A stretch of DNA of 64,000 nucleotides from Nocardioides luteus (lineage in GTDB: Bacteria > Actinomycetota > Actinomycetes > Propionibacteriales > Nocardioidaceae): contig NZ_JADOVJ010000001.1 in assembly GCF_015752315.1 (NCBI RefSeq), forward strand, positions 5,695,001 through 5,759,000, written 5' to 3'. Positions 1-9,890 of the stretch are shown here, piece after piece (positions within the stretch are counted from its first letter, which is position 1; each line of letters begins with the position of its first letter). Made by a program: the position numbers and the translations under genes. The notes beneath the pieces were generated by a model. The model worked only from the letters and a program-made list of their open reading frames with translations. It was not told where the DNA came from and made no database searches.

Positions 1-1760
<1,760 letters not shown>

Positions 1761-1877
1761 TCATAAACCCTCAACAAAAACAACAAACGAAGACCGTCAA
1801 GTCTCGCGTCCACAACCAACTGTTGTAACACAGGTTTGGTCACCTCCCTTGAAGTATGGGGAGTAGTGATCTCAAGA

Positions 1878-1996
1878 GTTACGGCGGCCATAGCGAAGGG
1901 GAAATACCCGGTCCCATCCCGAACCCGGAAGTCAAGCCCTTCAGCGCCGATGGTACTGCAACCGAGAGGCTGTGGGAGAGTAGGACGCCGCCGGAC
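1878..1996 (+). rRNA. 5S ribosomal RNA
   Basis: A typical actinobacterial 5S rRNA beginning GTTACGGCGGCCATAGCG and ending AGGACGCCGCCGGACA. It contains the CGAACCCGGAAG loop and the CCGAUGGUACUG region. It lies about 120 bases after the 23S end, the usual order in an rrn operon. The ends are approximate to 1-2 bases. Confidence 0.95.
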
Positions 1997-2006
1997 ATAA
2001 CTTTGC

Positions 2007-2045
2007 GCAGGGCCACCTCTTCGGAGGTGGCCCTGCTGCCATTTG
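2007..2045 (+). terminator. rrn operon terminator
   Basis: A 13-bp perfect stem (GCAGGGCCACCTC / GAGGTGGCCCTGC) around a TTCG tetraloop directly after the 5S gene. A short, weakly T-rich stretch follows. Its position and shape fit an intrinsic terminator of the rRNA operon. Confidence 0.85.
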
Positions 2046-2190
2046 TGCCCTTTTCTGATGCCTGTATCGAGCTTGTCGAGATGCTGATGGTGGTCTCTTC
2101 GCGCCACGCCAGGTTGACGTGGCCTGCGTCACGGGGTCCAATGTCATAGTTGCAGTCCGTACGTTTCAACATCTCGAACTAGGAGTTCCC

Positions 2191-2268
2191 ATGGTCAAGA
2201 AGCTGCTCATCGCTGCCGTTGTTGCCGCGGGTCTCGGTGTGGCCATCAAGCTGGTCACCAGCCGCTGA
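2191..2268 (+). CDS. 25-residue putative membrane micropeptide
   Basis: ATG at 2191 is preceded by AGGAGT at 2181-2186 with good spacing. The 25-residue product starts MVKKLLIAAVVAAG and ends KLVTSR: a positive N-terminus, one hydrophobic segment of about 16 residues, and a positive tail, as expected for a single-span membrane micropeptide. A stem-loop terminator follows 13 bases after the stop, so the ORF sits in its own small transcription unit between the rrn terminator and the MFS gene. No function can be assigned. The Shine-Dalgarno sequence, the well-formed hydrophobic helix and the terminator make it more than a chance ORF. Confidence 0.6.
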   Translation: MVKKLLIAAVVAAGLGVAIKLVTSR

Positions 2269-2281
2269 CCCAGAGCTTCCG

Positions 2282-2316
2282 CAGTTGCCCGGTGCCCTCG
2301 AGGTGCCGGGCAACTG
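2282..2316. terminator. Bidirectional stem-loop between micropeptide and MFS gene
   Basis: An 11-bp perfect inverted repeat, CAGTTGCCCGG at 2282-2292 and CCGGGCAACTG at 2306-2316, with a 13-base loop. It lies between the stop of the plus-strand micropeptide and the stop of the minus-strand MFS gene, so it can serve both. Confidence 0.75.
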
Positions 2317-3609
2317 TCATTTGGTGCCCTGTGATGCGTCCTCGTCCGGCGTGCTCGGGGCAGAGGCGGCCGGCTCCTCCTTCGGGAGGTCGACCTCGGC
2401 GAGAGAACGGCGGGCACCGGGGATCGCGAGGATCCCGGCCACCACCAGGAAGAGGAGGAGACCGGCGAGCACGAGCAGGGACTCGACCGAGAACTGGTCC
2501 GCGAGCGGACCGAAGACGACCATGGACAGCGGCATGGCGACCGACATGACGATCCCGAGGATGCCGAAGACACGTCCCTGCATCTCGGGTGCCACGCGCT
2601 CCTGCAGGATGGTGATCGCTGGCGTGCTGAGCGCGGAGAAGAACACTCCGATGAGCAGCCCGAAGACGAAGAACACCCACATGTTGGTGGAGACGCCGAG
2701 TCCGACGACCAGCAGCCCGATGAGGACGACGGATCCAACCATCAGGCGCATGCGGTGGACGATCTTGGGTCCGAGGGCGGCCATCGCGGCGCCGCCGGCG
2801 AGCATGCCGAAACCCCAGAACAGCTCGTTGGTGGTGAGCTTCCAGACCTCGTCGCCGAAGGTACGGGTGACCATCAGCGGGGTGAGATAGGACGGTGCAC
2901 CGACCATCAGCATGACCAGCGTGAAGAGGATGAGGATCCAACGTACGTGCGCGTGGGTGGAGACGTACTTCAGACCGGCGCGCAGGTCGCCGAAGTAGGA
3001 GACCTTGCCCTGGTCGGGGCGTACGAGACGGGCGACCGGGACAAGGGCGAGCAGCCCGACGCCGATCAGGGCCGTGATCGCGTCGATGAAGAAGACGGCG
3101 ACGATGTCCATGTTGGCGTAGATGACCGCAGCGAGTGCCGGAGCCAGGAGCGTCATCGCGGACTGGATGGTCTGGAAGGCCCCGTTGATGCGGAGCAGCT
3201 GAGACTCCGGTGCGATCTGCGGGATCATCGCGGTGACCGCGGGCATCTGGATGCCGGCGAAGACCGAGCGGATGGCCAGGGCGAGATAGATGATCCAGAG
3301 GTCGTCGATCCCGCTCGCCATCAATCCGGCCAGGATCAGGGTCGCGACCGCGATCGTGGTGTCGGATCCCATGATGAGGAACTTGCGGTGATGTCGGTCG
3401 GCCCAGACGCCGCCGAAGATCGACATGAACGCCTGCGGGAGCATCCCGAACACAAGGCTGAGCATCAGCACGGACCCGGAGCGGGTCTCGATGGTGAGGT
3501 GCCACATCACCGCGTACATCACCAGCATCGACCCGAGCAGGGAGACCGTCTGGCCGGCGAGGAAGGTCGCTACGTTGCGCCTCCAGCCGGAAAGCTCGTC
3601 GGCGGGCAT
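2317..3609 (-). CDS. MFS transporter, EntS/MFS_3-like, putative siderophore exporter
   Basis: A 430-residue protein with about 12 hydrophobic segments and the MFS loop 2-3 signature GGVWADRHHRK near residue 65. It resembles the MFS_3 group that includes the enterobactin exporter EntS. The last 30 residues are polar and acidic. It is divergent from a siderophore-interacting protein gene, and the shared 100-bp spacer carries an IdeR/DtxR-type box, so iron-repressed expression and a role in siderophore or drug export are inferred. The ATG at 3609 is the first start compatible with the N-terminal TM1 (SGWRRNVATFLAGQ). The substrate cannot be told from sequence. Confidence 0.85.
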   Translation of the reverse strand: MPADELSGWRRNVATFLAGQTVSLLGSMLVMYAVMWHLTIETRSGSVLMLSLVFGMLPQAFMSIFGGVWADRHHRKFLIMGSDTTIAVATLILAGLMASGIDDLWIIYLALAIRSVFAGIQMPAVTAMIPQIAPESQLLRINGAFQTIQSAMTLLAPALAAVIYANMDIVAVFFIDAITALIGVGLLALVPVARLVRPDQGKVSYFGDLRAGLKYVSTHAHVRWILILFTLVMLMVGAPSYLTPLMVTRTFGDEVWKLTTNELFWGFGMLAGGAAMAALGPKIVHRMRLMVGSVVLIGLLVVGLGVSTNMWVFFVFGLLIGVFFSALSTPAITILQERVAPEMQGRVFGILGIVMSVAMPLSMVVFGPLADQFSVESLLVLAGLLLFLVVAGILAIPGARRSLAEVDLPKEEPAASAPSTPDEDASQGTK

Positions 3610-3675
3610 GCCGCCCAGCCTTTACCCGGACCCAGCAGGCGTCAACCGACTTTGGTCTCGCCGCCTTTGCGGTAC

Positions 3676-3696
3676 TAGGTAAGGTAAGCCTAACTT
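3676..3696. promoter_or_regulatory. IdeR/DtxR-type iron box
   Basis: TAGGTAAGGTAAGCCTAAC lies between the divergent MFS and SIP genes. It closely matches the actinobacterial iron-regulator consensus TTAGGTTAGGCTAACCTAA. It ends 18 bases before the SIP start codon, where a repressor would block transcription. Iron control of both neighbours is inferred from this match. Confidence 0.8.
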
Positions 3697-3714
3697 CACG
3701 AAAGAGGAGTGGGC

Positions 3715-4515
3715 ATGGGATTCGACGAAGGTCGGAAGCTGAAGGGTCTGTACGCCGCCGAGGTGCTGCACAACAAGCAGGTCACCCCGCACATGGTGCG
3801 GCTCACCCTGGTCGGCGACGACCTGCGGCGCTTCCCGCAGCGTGGCTTCGACCAGTGGTTCCGGCTGTTCCTGCCGCGGCCGGGTGGTGAGGCCACCAAC
3901 TTCGACGTGGTGCCCGAGAAGCTCGGGACGATCGACTACCTCAAGTACATCAGGCATGGTGACCGGCCGCCGCTACGCAACTACACCGTGCGCGAGCACC
4001 GGCCCGAGCTCGGTGAGATGGACGTCGACTTCGTCGTCCACGGCGACATCGGGATCGCCGGCCCGTGGGCGCGTACGGCACAGCCCGGCGAGCAGGTCGT
4101 GCTCATGGACCAGGGCACCGGCTTCGACTTCGCCTCGGACGCCTCGTTCCACCTGCTCGTCGGCGACGAGTCGGCTCTCCCTGCGATCCTGGGGATCCTC
4201 CGGGACATGCCCCGCGACGCTCGAGGGCTGGCGGTCATCGAGATCCCGGACATGGCCGACGTCCAGGACGTCTCCGGGCCGGACGGGGTCGACGTGCGGT
4301 GGCTGCCGCGCGGCGATTCCGCCGATCGCCCCGGGACGCTGGCGATCGCCGAGGTGCAGGCGTTCATGCCCGAGGAGCCGGCCACGCTCTCCGCCTATCT
4401 CGTCGGCGAGCGGACGATCCCCGCCGAAGGACGCCGTCACCTGGTGTCCCTCGGCGTCCCGAAGTCGCGGATCACGTTCGTCGGCTACTGGCGGATCGGC
4501 AAGGCTCAAGCGTAA
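3715..4515 (+). CDS. Siderophore-interacting protein (ViuB/SIP family flavin reductase)
   Basis: A 266-residue cytosolic FAD-dependent ferric-siderophore reductase of the SIP/ViuB family, which releases iron from imported siderophores. The FAD domain shows the R-N-Y-T-V-R motif near residue 87 and the FVVHGDIGIAGPWA segment near residue 108. The C-terminal SIP domain covers about residues 140-262 (LLVGDESALPAI, then GYWRIGKA). ATG 3715 is preferred because GAGGAG lies just upstream at 3704-3709; a GTG at 3709 would overlap that ribosome site. An iron box precedes the gene and the divergent gene encodes an MFS exporter, consistent with an iron-acquisition unit. Confidence 0.92.
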   Translation: MGFDEGRKLKGLYAAEVLHNKQVTPHMVRLTLVGDDLRRFPQRGFDQWFRLFLPRPGGEATNFDVVPEKLGTIDYLKYIRHGDRPPLRNYTVREHRPELGEMDVDFVVHGDIGIAGPWARTAQPGEQVVLMDQGTGFDFASDASFHLLVGDESALPAILGILRDMPRDARGLAVIEIPDMADVQDVSGPDGVDVRWLPRGDSADRPGTLAIAEVQAFMPEEPATLSAYLVGERTIPAEGRRHLVSLGVPKSRITFVGYWRIGKAQA

Positions 4516-4537
4516 CCGTCCAGGAGCCGACTCGGCA

Positions 4538-5803
4538 TCAGCCGAGGAGGTCGGTGATGGAGGTGCGTACCTGGTCGAAGGCGAGCCAGGCGAAGAGGAG
4601 GGCGCAGATGATGAGGCCGATGTTGGAGACCCACTTGTTGCGCCACTCCGCCGGGGTATGGCCGGTGTTGAGCAGCCAGAGCAGAGTGATCGCCAGGAAC
4701 GGCATGAAGAACGCGCCCAGGACTCCGTAGATGAGGATGAGCCAGGCGGGCTCGTCGGCCAGCAGGAGCCAGATCATCGGCGGGAAGGTGAGCCAGAGGA
4801 TGTAGGCGCGGTACCAGAGGCCGCCGCTCTTGGCCTCGGCCTCGTCCGCCTTGCCGCGGATGGTGCCCATGAAGTCGGCGAACATCAGGCTGACGCCGTT
4901 CCAGACGCCGACGAGGGACGACATCGCCGCAGCCCAGAAGCCGATCAGGAAGAGCTTGCCGAACCAGGTGCCGTAGCGGTCGGCGAGGACCTTGGACAGG
5001 TCGAGCATGCCCTGGTCGCCGGTGCCGATCGCGATCTGGGCCGAGTAGAGCAGCTCGGCACCCACGATGAGGGTGGCGACCACGAAGATGCCGGTGACGA
5101 CGTACGCGGTGGTGTTGTCGATCCGCATGACGCGCATGAACTTCGGGGTGTGCCAGCCCTTCTCGCGCAGCCAGTAGCCGTAGGCGGCGAGGGTGATCGT
5201 GCCGCCGACGCCGCCGGCGACCGAGAGGATGTTGACCAGGGAGCCCTCGGGGATGGTCGGGACGAGGCCGGTGAGGAGCTCGGGAAGGTTGGGCAGCGTG
5301 ACGAGAGCGGCGCCGACCATGGTCACGAACATGATCCCCACCAGGCCGGCCAGAAACTTCTCGAAGAGGCCGTAGCGGCCGGTCCACACGATCGCGATGC
5401 CGATCAGGCCGGAGAGGATGCCCCAGAACTTCACCGAGGCGAACGAGAACAGCGCGGCCAGGGAGAGGCCGGTGCCGGCCATCGCGGCGGCGCCGTAGAT
5501 GAAGCCCCAGATGACGATGTAGGGGCCGAAGTAGATCGTCGTCCAGATGCCCAGACGCCGCCAGCCCTGGAAGATCGTCTCGCCGGTGGCCAGGCTGTAG
5601 CGCCCCGCGCCCTCGACGAGCACGACCTTCAGCACGCAGCCGACGACGACCGCCCAGAGCAGGGCGTAGCCGTACTTGCTGCCGGCGATCAGGGTGGCGA
5701 CCAGGTCAGCGGCGCCGACACCGGTCGCGGCCACGACGAGGCCAGGACCCAGGATCCGCCAGCGTGGGGTTTCAGACGTCTCTGTCCTCGCTGCTTGTGA
5801 CAT
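4538..5803 (-). CDS. Nramp-family carrier lacking canonical metal-site motifs
   Basis: A 421-residue integral membrane protein with about 11 hydrophobic segments. GPGLVVAATGVGAADL near residue 19 aligns with TM1 of Nramp Mn/Fe transporters, and the following AGSKYGYALLW is a clear Nramp hallmark. The TM1 DPGN motif that binds the metal is replaced by GVGA, and the TM6 MPH motif by LAA in GGTITLAAYGYW. Transport of a standard divalent transition metal is therefore doubtful; a divergent Nramp-related carrier for another substrate is possible. It is 21 bases downstream of the ECF42 gene but has its own TATACC -10-like hexamer (5812-5817, minus strand) placed for a leaderless start. Confidence 0.85.
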   Translation of the reverse strand: MSQAARTETSETPRWRILGPGLVVAATGVGAADLVATLIAGSKYGYALLWAVVVGCVLKVVLVEGAGRYSLATGETIFQGWRRLGIWTTIYFGPYIVIWGFIYGAAAMAGTGLSLAALFSFASVKFWGILSGLIGIAIVWTGRYGLFEKFLAGLVGIMFVTMVGAALVTLPNLPELLTGLVPTIPEGSLVNILSVAGGVGGTITLAAYGYWLREKGWHTPKFMRVMRIDNTTAYVVTGIFVVATLIVGAELLYSAQIAIGTGDQGMLDLSKVLADRYGTWFGKLFLIGFWAAAMSSLVGVWNGVSLMFADFMGTIRGKADEAEAKSGGLWYRAYILWLTFPPMIWLLLADEPAWLILIYGVLGAFFMPFLAITLLWLLNTGHTPAEWRNKWVSNIGLIICALLFAWLAFDQVRTSITDLLG

Positions 5804-5824
5804 GAGCGACAGGTATACCCCGTT

Positions 5825-7054
5825 TTAGGGAAGATCAGCGACTTTTTGCCGGAGGACGGCACGCTCGCGCTCGTTGGTGCACATCGCTGCCGCCCGCTCC
5901 AGCTCCTCGCGGGCCTCGACGGTTCGGCCGAGCCGGCGCAGCAGCTCGCCGCGTACGGTCGGCAGGAGATGGGTGTGGTCGAGCCGCTTGTCCTCGGCGA
6001 TCCGGTCGACGATCTGCAGCGCTCGCATCGGCCCGTGGGCCATCGCCACCGCCACGGCGCGGTTGAGGTCGACGATCGGGTTGGGCGCGATGCGGCCCAG
6101 CGCCTCGTAGAGGACGATGATCCGCTCCCAGTCGGTGGTCTCCACCGAGTCGGCGGCGGCGTGGGTGGCCGCGATCGCGGCCTGCAGGCCATAGGGGCCG
6201 AGGCCTCGTGGGGTCGCCTGCTCCAATGCCGCCCGGCCGCGGCGGATGGCGCCCTGGTCCCAGCGGGTGCGGTCCTGCTCCTCGAGAAGGACCGGGTGAC
6301 CGGCGGCATCGGTGCGCGCCGGGAAGCGGGAGGCGGTCAGCTCCATGAGCGCGAGCAGCCCGTACGCCTCCGGCTCGTCGGGCAGCACGCCGATCAGCAC
6401 GCGGGTCAGCCTGCGTGCCTCACGGGCGAGGTCGGTGCGGATCAGATCCTCGCCGGAGGTGGCGGTGGAGCCCTCGGTGAAGATCAGGTAGAGGACGTTG
6501 AGCACCCCGGCGAGCCGCTCCCGACGCTCGTCGGGCGACGGGACCTCGAAGGGCACCTTCGCGGCCGCGATCGTCTTCTTGGCGCGGGTGATCCGGGCCT
6601 GGATCGTCGGCACCGGCACCAGGAAGGCCCGGGCGATCTCCTCGCTGCTGAGACCGCCGACGACCCGGAGGGTGAGGGCCACCCGGGCCTCCTTGGACAG
6701 CACCGGGTGGCAGGAGACGAACATCAGCGCGAGGACGTCGTCGTCGATCCGCTCGACGTCCAGGTCGTCGGCGTACGCCTCGTCCTGGTCGTGGGCGATG
6801 GCCTCGTACTTCTCCCGCTGGACGCCGGCGCGGCGGATCGTGTCGATCGCCCGCCGCTTGGCGGTGGTCATCAGCCAGCCGACCGGGTTGGCGGGCTGGC
6901 CGTCGCGTGGCCAGGAGGCCAGCGCCTCGGCGAGCGCCTCCTGCGCCGCGTCCTCGGCGAGGGCGAAGTCGCCGGTGTAGCGCGCGAGCGCGCCGACGAT
7001 GCGGGCGGACTCGATTCGCCAGATCGCCTCGACGGCGCGCGTCGCGTCACTCAT
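5825..7054 (-). CDS. ECF42-group RNA polymerase sigma factor
   Basis: A 409-residue sigma factor. Region 2 is near residues 10-75 (DAAQEALAEAL, NPVGWLMTTAKRRAID) and region 4 near residues 125-180 (VVGGLSSEEIARAFLV). The long C-terminal extension has TPR-like character and the LNRAVAVAMAHGP motif typical of the ECF42 group, whose genes sit next to DGPF/YCII proteins instead of an anti-sigma factor. Here the DGPF gene lies 35 bases upstream on the same strand, as in the family. The start is ATG 7054 (MSDATRAVEAIW); an ORF running further upstream is an artefact crossing the DGPF gene. ECF42 members are linked to stress and antibiotic responses; the target regulon is unknown. Confidence 0.9.
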   Translation of the reverse strand: MSDATRAVEAIWRIESARIVGALARYTGDFALAEDAAQEALAEALASWPRDGQPANPVGWLMTTAKRRAIDTIRRAGVQREKYEAIAHDQDEAYADDLDVERIDDDVLALMFVSCHPVLSKEARVALTLRVVGGLSSEEIARAFLVPVPTIQARITRAKKTIAAAKVPFEVPSPDERRERLAGVLNVLYLIFTEGSTATSGEDLIRTDLAREARRLTRVLIGVLPDEPEAYGLLALMELTASRFPARTDAAGHPVLLEEQDRTRWDQGAIRRGRAALEQATPRGLGPYGLQAAIAATHAAADSVETTDWERIIVLYEALGRIAPNPIVDLNRAVAVAMAHGPMRALQIVDRIAEDKRLDHTHLLPTVRGELLRRLGRTVEAREELERAAAMCTNERERAVLRQKVADLP

Positions 7055-7089
7055 CGGTGTCTCCTGCTTGCTCGTCGGTCCGCAGCCGA

Positions 7090-7515
7090 TCAGAGCTGCC
7101 CGTTCTTGGTGCGCCATTCGAGCTCCTGCTGGATCCACGGGTTGTCCTGCGGAAACTCGTCGATCGTGGGCACCCGGCGGATCTCGACGGCCGAGCCGGG
7201 GAAGTAGCCGATGCGCTTGGCCCACTCGATGGCCTCCTCCTTCGAGGCGACAGAGATCAGGTAGAAGCCTCCGAAGAGCTCCTTGGTCTCGCCGTAGGGG
7301 CCGTCGGTGACCACCGGCTGGTCGGCGTCGGCGTAGGTGACGACGGTGTGCTCCTCGGGGTCCAGGCCCTCCATGGCGAGCAGCACGCCGGCCTTGATGA
7401 GCTCGTCGTTGATCCGGCCCATCTTCTCGAGCATCTCCTCGAAGGGGATCTCGGACATCGCGGCGTTCATCTTGTCCTCGTCGACGGTGCGCCAGATCAG
7501 CATGTACTTCGGCAT
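7090..7515 (-). CDS. YCII-related DGPF-domain protein (ECF42 partner)
   Basis: A 141-residue protein of the YCII/DGPF family. The signature VVTDGPYGETKE is near residue 87, followed by the conserved GGFYLISVASKEEAIEWAKR helix. It is the first gene of a minus-strand unit with the ECF42 sigma gene. DGPF proteins are the constant neighbours of ECF42 sigma factors, but their biochemical role is not settled. A second DGPF/ECF42 pair lies 2 kb away on the other strand and is clearly divergent in sequence. Confidence 0.9.
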   Translation of the reverse strand: MPKYMLIWRTVDEDKMNAAMSEIPFEEMLEKMGRINDELIKAGVLLAMEGLDPEEHTVVTYADADQPVVTDGPYGETKELFGGFYLISVASKEEAIEWAKRIGYFPGSAVEIRRVPTIDEFPQDNPWIQQELEWRTKNGQL

Positions 7516-7647
7516 CTCGGTATCTCCTGTGTCGGTCGGACCGTCTTGCCGGCCCGTTCACCCCTTGGTCGAACGAGGTCTACGCGGGATCGACAGCCTT
7601 GCCAAGAATATTTCTGAAGAGATTTCGGAGGCGGGTACGTTGGGGAC

Positions 7648-8532
7648 GTGAAGATCTCGCTGTGGCCCAACCTCGTCTTCCCCACCGCTGACATCCTCGC
7701 CGAGGCGCAGGCGGCCGACCAGGCCGGTTGGTACGGCGTCTGGGTCGCCGACCACTACATGCCCAACACCGGCACCGAGGAGGTCGACGACGGGCCGATG
7801 CACGAGGTCTGGGGGATCCTGCCGGCGCTGGCCGCGACCACCCAGAACGTACGCATCGGGCCCCTCGTCTCGCCGACGACCATCCACCACCCGGCGCTGC
7901 TCGCGAACCGCTCCGCGACCATCGACCACATCGCCGGCGGCCGCTTCGTGCTCGGCATGGGGGCCGGGTGGCAGATCAACGAGCACAAGGCCTACGGCAT
8001 CGACCTGCCGGGCGCGAAGGTGCTCGTCGACCGGTTCGAGGAGGCCATCGAGATCACCCGGTCGCTGCTCGACAAGCCGCGTACGACGTTCGAGGGGACC
8101 CACTTCCAGCTCACCGACGCGCCGTGCGAGCCGAAGCCGGTGGCCTCGCCGCTGCCGATCCTGGTCGGCGCCAAGGGCCCGCGGATGCTGCGGGTCGTCG
8201 CCCGTCACGCCGACGAGTGGAACACCTGGGGCACGCCCGAGAGCGCCGGTGCGGTCCGGGCCAAGCTCCTGGAAGCCTGCGAGCAGGTGGGGCGTGACCC
8301 GTCCACGATCAGGACGACCGCGAACCTCATGCTCGATCTCGACGGCGCGAACCCGGGCTTCGCCAGGACCCAGACCGGCTCGGCCGGTGAGCTGCAGGAC
8401 TTCGTCGGGCAGTACGTCGAGGCCGGCTTCGACGAGTTCATCCTGCCGACGTGGAACCTCGGGAAGACCGGTGCCGAGCGGATCGAGCGCGCCGCCCAGC
8501 TCAAGGCCGAGGTGCTCGACCCGGCTCTCTAG
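7648..8532 (+). CDS. LLM class F420-dependent oxidoreductase
   Basis: A 294-residue TIM-barrel flavin/F420 oxidoreductase of the luciferase-like (LLM) superfamily. Recognisable segments are GWYGVWVADHY (residues 27-37), RIGPLVSPTTIHHPALLAN (near 70), the GRFVLGMGAGW loop (near 98) and LPILVGAKGPRMLRVVARHADEWN (near 170). The GTG start at 7648 lies seven bases after TACGTT (7636-7641), so the transcript may be leaderless. The substrate is unknown. The gene is divergent from the first DGPF gene, and its 3' end overlaps the nicotianamine synthase-like gene by 32 bp tail to tail. Confidence 0.88.
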   Translation: MKISLWPNLVFPTADILAEAQAADQAGWYGVWVADHYMPNTGTEEVDDGPMHEVWGILPALAATTQNVRIGPLVSPTTIHHPALLANRSATIDHIAGGRFVLGMGAGWQINEHKAYGIDLPGAKVLVDRFEEAIEITRSLLDKPRTTFEGTHFQLTDAPCEPKPVASPLPILVGAKGPRMLRVVARHADEWNTWGTPESAGAVRAKLLEACEQVGRDPSTIRTTANLMLDLDGANPGFARTQTGSAGELQDFVGQYVEAGFDEFILPTWNLGKTGAERIERAAQLKAEVLDPAL

Positions 8533-9346
8533 GCCGGGCCAGGATGGCGCTGTTGATCACGTCGGTCCCGGGGGCGTCGACCTCGGGGTTGGCCTCGGCC
8601 ACCACGGTCAGACCGGCCAGCGCCGCGGGGCCGACCCGCGGATAGAGCAGCGTACGCAGCCCCCGGGCGCTCCGCGCCAGGACGAGCCCGCCCGGGGCGA
8701 GGTGGGTGACCGCCTTGCCGAGCACGTCGGCCTTCGCGGCGTCGTCGGATCCGACCAGCCCGGCGAGGAGCACCACGTCGACGGGTCGCGGTGGGGTGGC
8801 GGCCGCGGCCTCGGCGTGCTCGAACGTCACCCCGGCGGCGCCCAGGCGCCCGAAGGCGGCGGAGGAGAGCCGGATGGCCTCCGGATCGTGGTCGACGCAG
8901 TGCACCGCGATGCCGTGCTCGGCCAGGCAGAGCGCGGTCAGGGGCAGTGGCCCCGAGCCGAGGAGCAGGACGTGCCGCGGGTCGGTGCCCTGGCGGCGTA
9001 CGGCCTGCAGCTCCATCTCCACGAGGAGCCGGTAGTTCTCGCGGTAGGGAAAGCGGGAGAAGGTCTCCGCGGGGTCGGCCGCGCGCGAAATCCGGTCGGC
9101 CCAGACCCGCTCGAGCGCGTGCTCGCCGGCGGAGGCCACCGACCGGAAGGCCGCGGGAGAACGCGACGGCGGCAGCGCCGCCAGCACGGAGTCGGCGGCC
9201 GACTCGGGCACGCTCAGCACCGCGGTCACCAGCCGGTTGAAGAGGGCGTTGACGACGATGCCGGGCGCCAGCGACTGCTGGGCGAGCAGGTCGTCGAGGG
9301 TGGAGACCAGGCGTTCGTCGACTGCTTCGAACGCTCCCGGATTCAC
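8501..9346 (-). CDS. Nicotianamine synthase-family protein
   Basis: A 281-residue protein with the hallmarks of nicotianamine synthases (NAS), which join aminocarboxypropyl groups from S-adenosylmethionine into metal-chelating molecules. VVNALFNRLVTAVL near residue 31 matches the NALFxxLV motif of plant enzymes, FSRFPYRENY near residue 96 matches FPYYxNY, and LLLGSGPLPLTALCLA near residue 127 is the SAM-binding glycine loop. Start is GTG 9346. No CntM-like opine dehydrogenase is adjacent, so a staphylopine-type product is not supported; nicotianamine or a related aminocarboxypropyl compound is possible. The setting among metal-transport genes fits a metallophore role, by inference. Confidence 0.85.
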   Translation of the reverse strand: MNPGAFEAVDERLVSTLDDLLAQQSLAPGIVVNALFNRLVTAVLSVPESAADSVLAALPPSRSPAAFRSVASAGEHALERVWADRISRAADPAETFSRFPYRENYRLLVEMELQAVRRQGTDPRHVLLLGSGPLPLTALCLAEHGIAVHCVDHDPEAIRLSSAAFGRLGAAGVTFEHAEAAAATPPRPVDVVLLAGLVGSDDAAKADVLGKAVTHLAPGGLVLARSARGLRTLLYPRVGPAALAGLTVVAEANPEVDAPGTDVINSAILARPREPGRAPRP

Positions 9347-9511
9347 AAGCGGTCACCATTCCACATCCGCGACGGCCGCTGCACAGGGTTCCGCCGAGGA
9401 GACCCACTCCGCGGCACGGAAGTTTCTGGGACGATGTAGAACCACGCCGGCCGGCTACGACGTATCCCCCGTAAGCACGCCTTCGGAAGGCGCCTACGAA
9501 AGGGAAGAGCA

Positions 9512-9889
9512 ATGAAGTACGTCATCCTCATCCACTCCAACCCGCAGCCCTGGGGCCACCCGACCGGGGATTTCATCCCCGAGCTCCAGTCCTTGCCGCA
9601 GGAGGCCAGGGAGAAGCTCAACGCGGCCTTCGAGGGGATCATGGAGGAGCTCGCGGCCAACGGGGAGCTCCTCGGCGGGCAGCCGCTCGCGGACCCGGCC
9701 TCGGCCAGGCTCTACCGCTGGGACGCCGGAGAGCCGGTCGTCACCGACGGCCCCTACTCCGAGGCCAAGGAGCATCTGGCCGGCTTCTTCCTGATCGACG
9801 TCGAGTCCCAGGAGAGAGCCGAAGAGGTCGTACGCAGCTTCAGTGGCCCCGGTGAGACGGTCGAGCTACGCCCGGTGGCAACCTACTGA
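9512..9889 (+). CDS. YCII-related DGPF-domain protein, second copy
   Basis: A 125-residue DGPF/YCII protein with VVTDGPYSEAKEHLAGFFLID near residue 75, in the conserved DGPF position. A GGGAAGAG sequence precedes ATG 9512. The stop is one base before the start of the downstream ECF42 sigma gene, so the two are probably translationally coupled. It is shorter than the first copy and not a recent duplicate, judging by their low visible identity outside the signature. Confidence 0.9.
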   Translation: MKYVILIHSNPQPWGHPTGDFIPELQSLPQEAREKLNAAFEGIMEELAANGELLGGQPLADPASARLYRWDAGEPVVTDGPYSEAKEHLAGFFLIDVESQERAEEVVRSFSGPGETVELRPVATY

Positions 9890-9890
9890 C

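Noticed and set aside
2755..3678. A 307-residue plus-strand ORF
   Set aside because: It is antisense to the clear MFS gene, has no ribosome site or domain, and its composition (many Asp, Gly, His, Arg) is that of a high-GC shadow frame.
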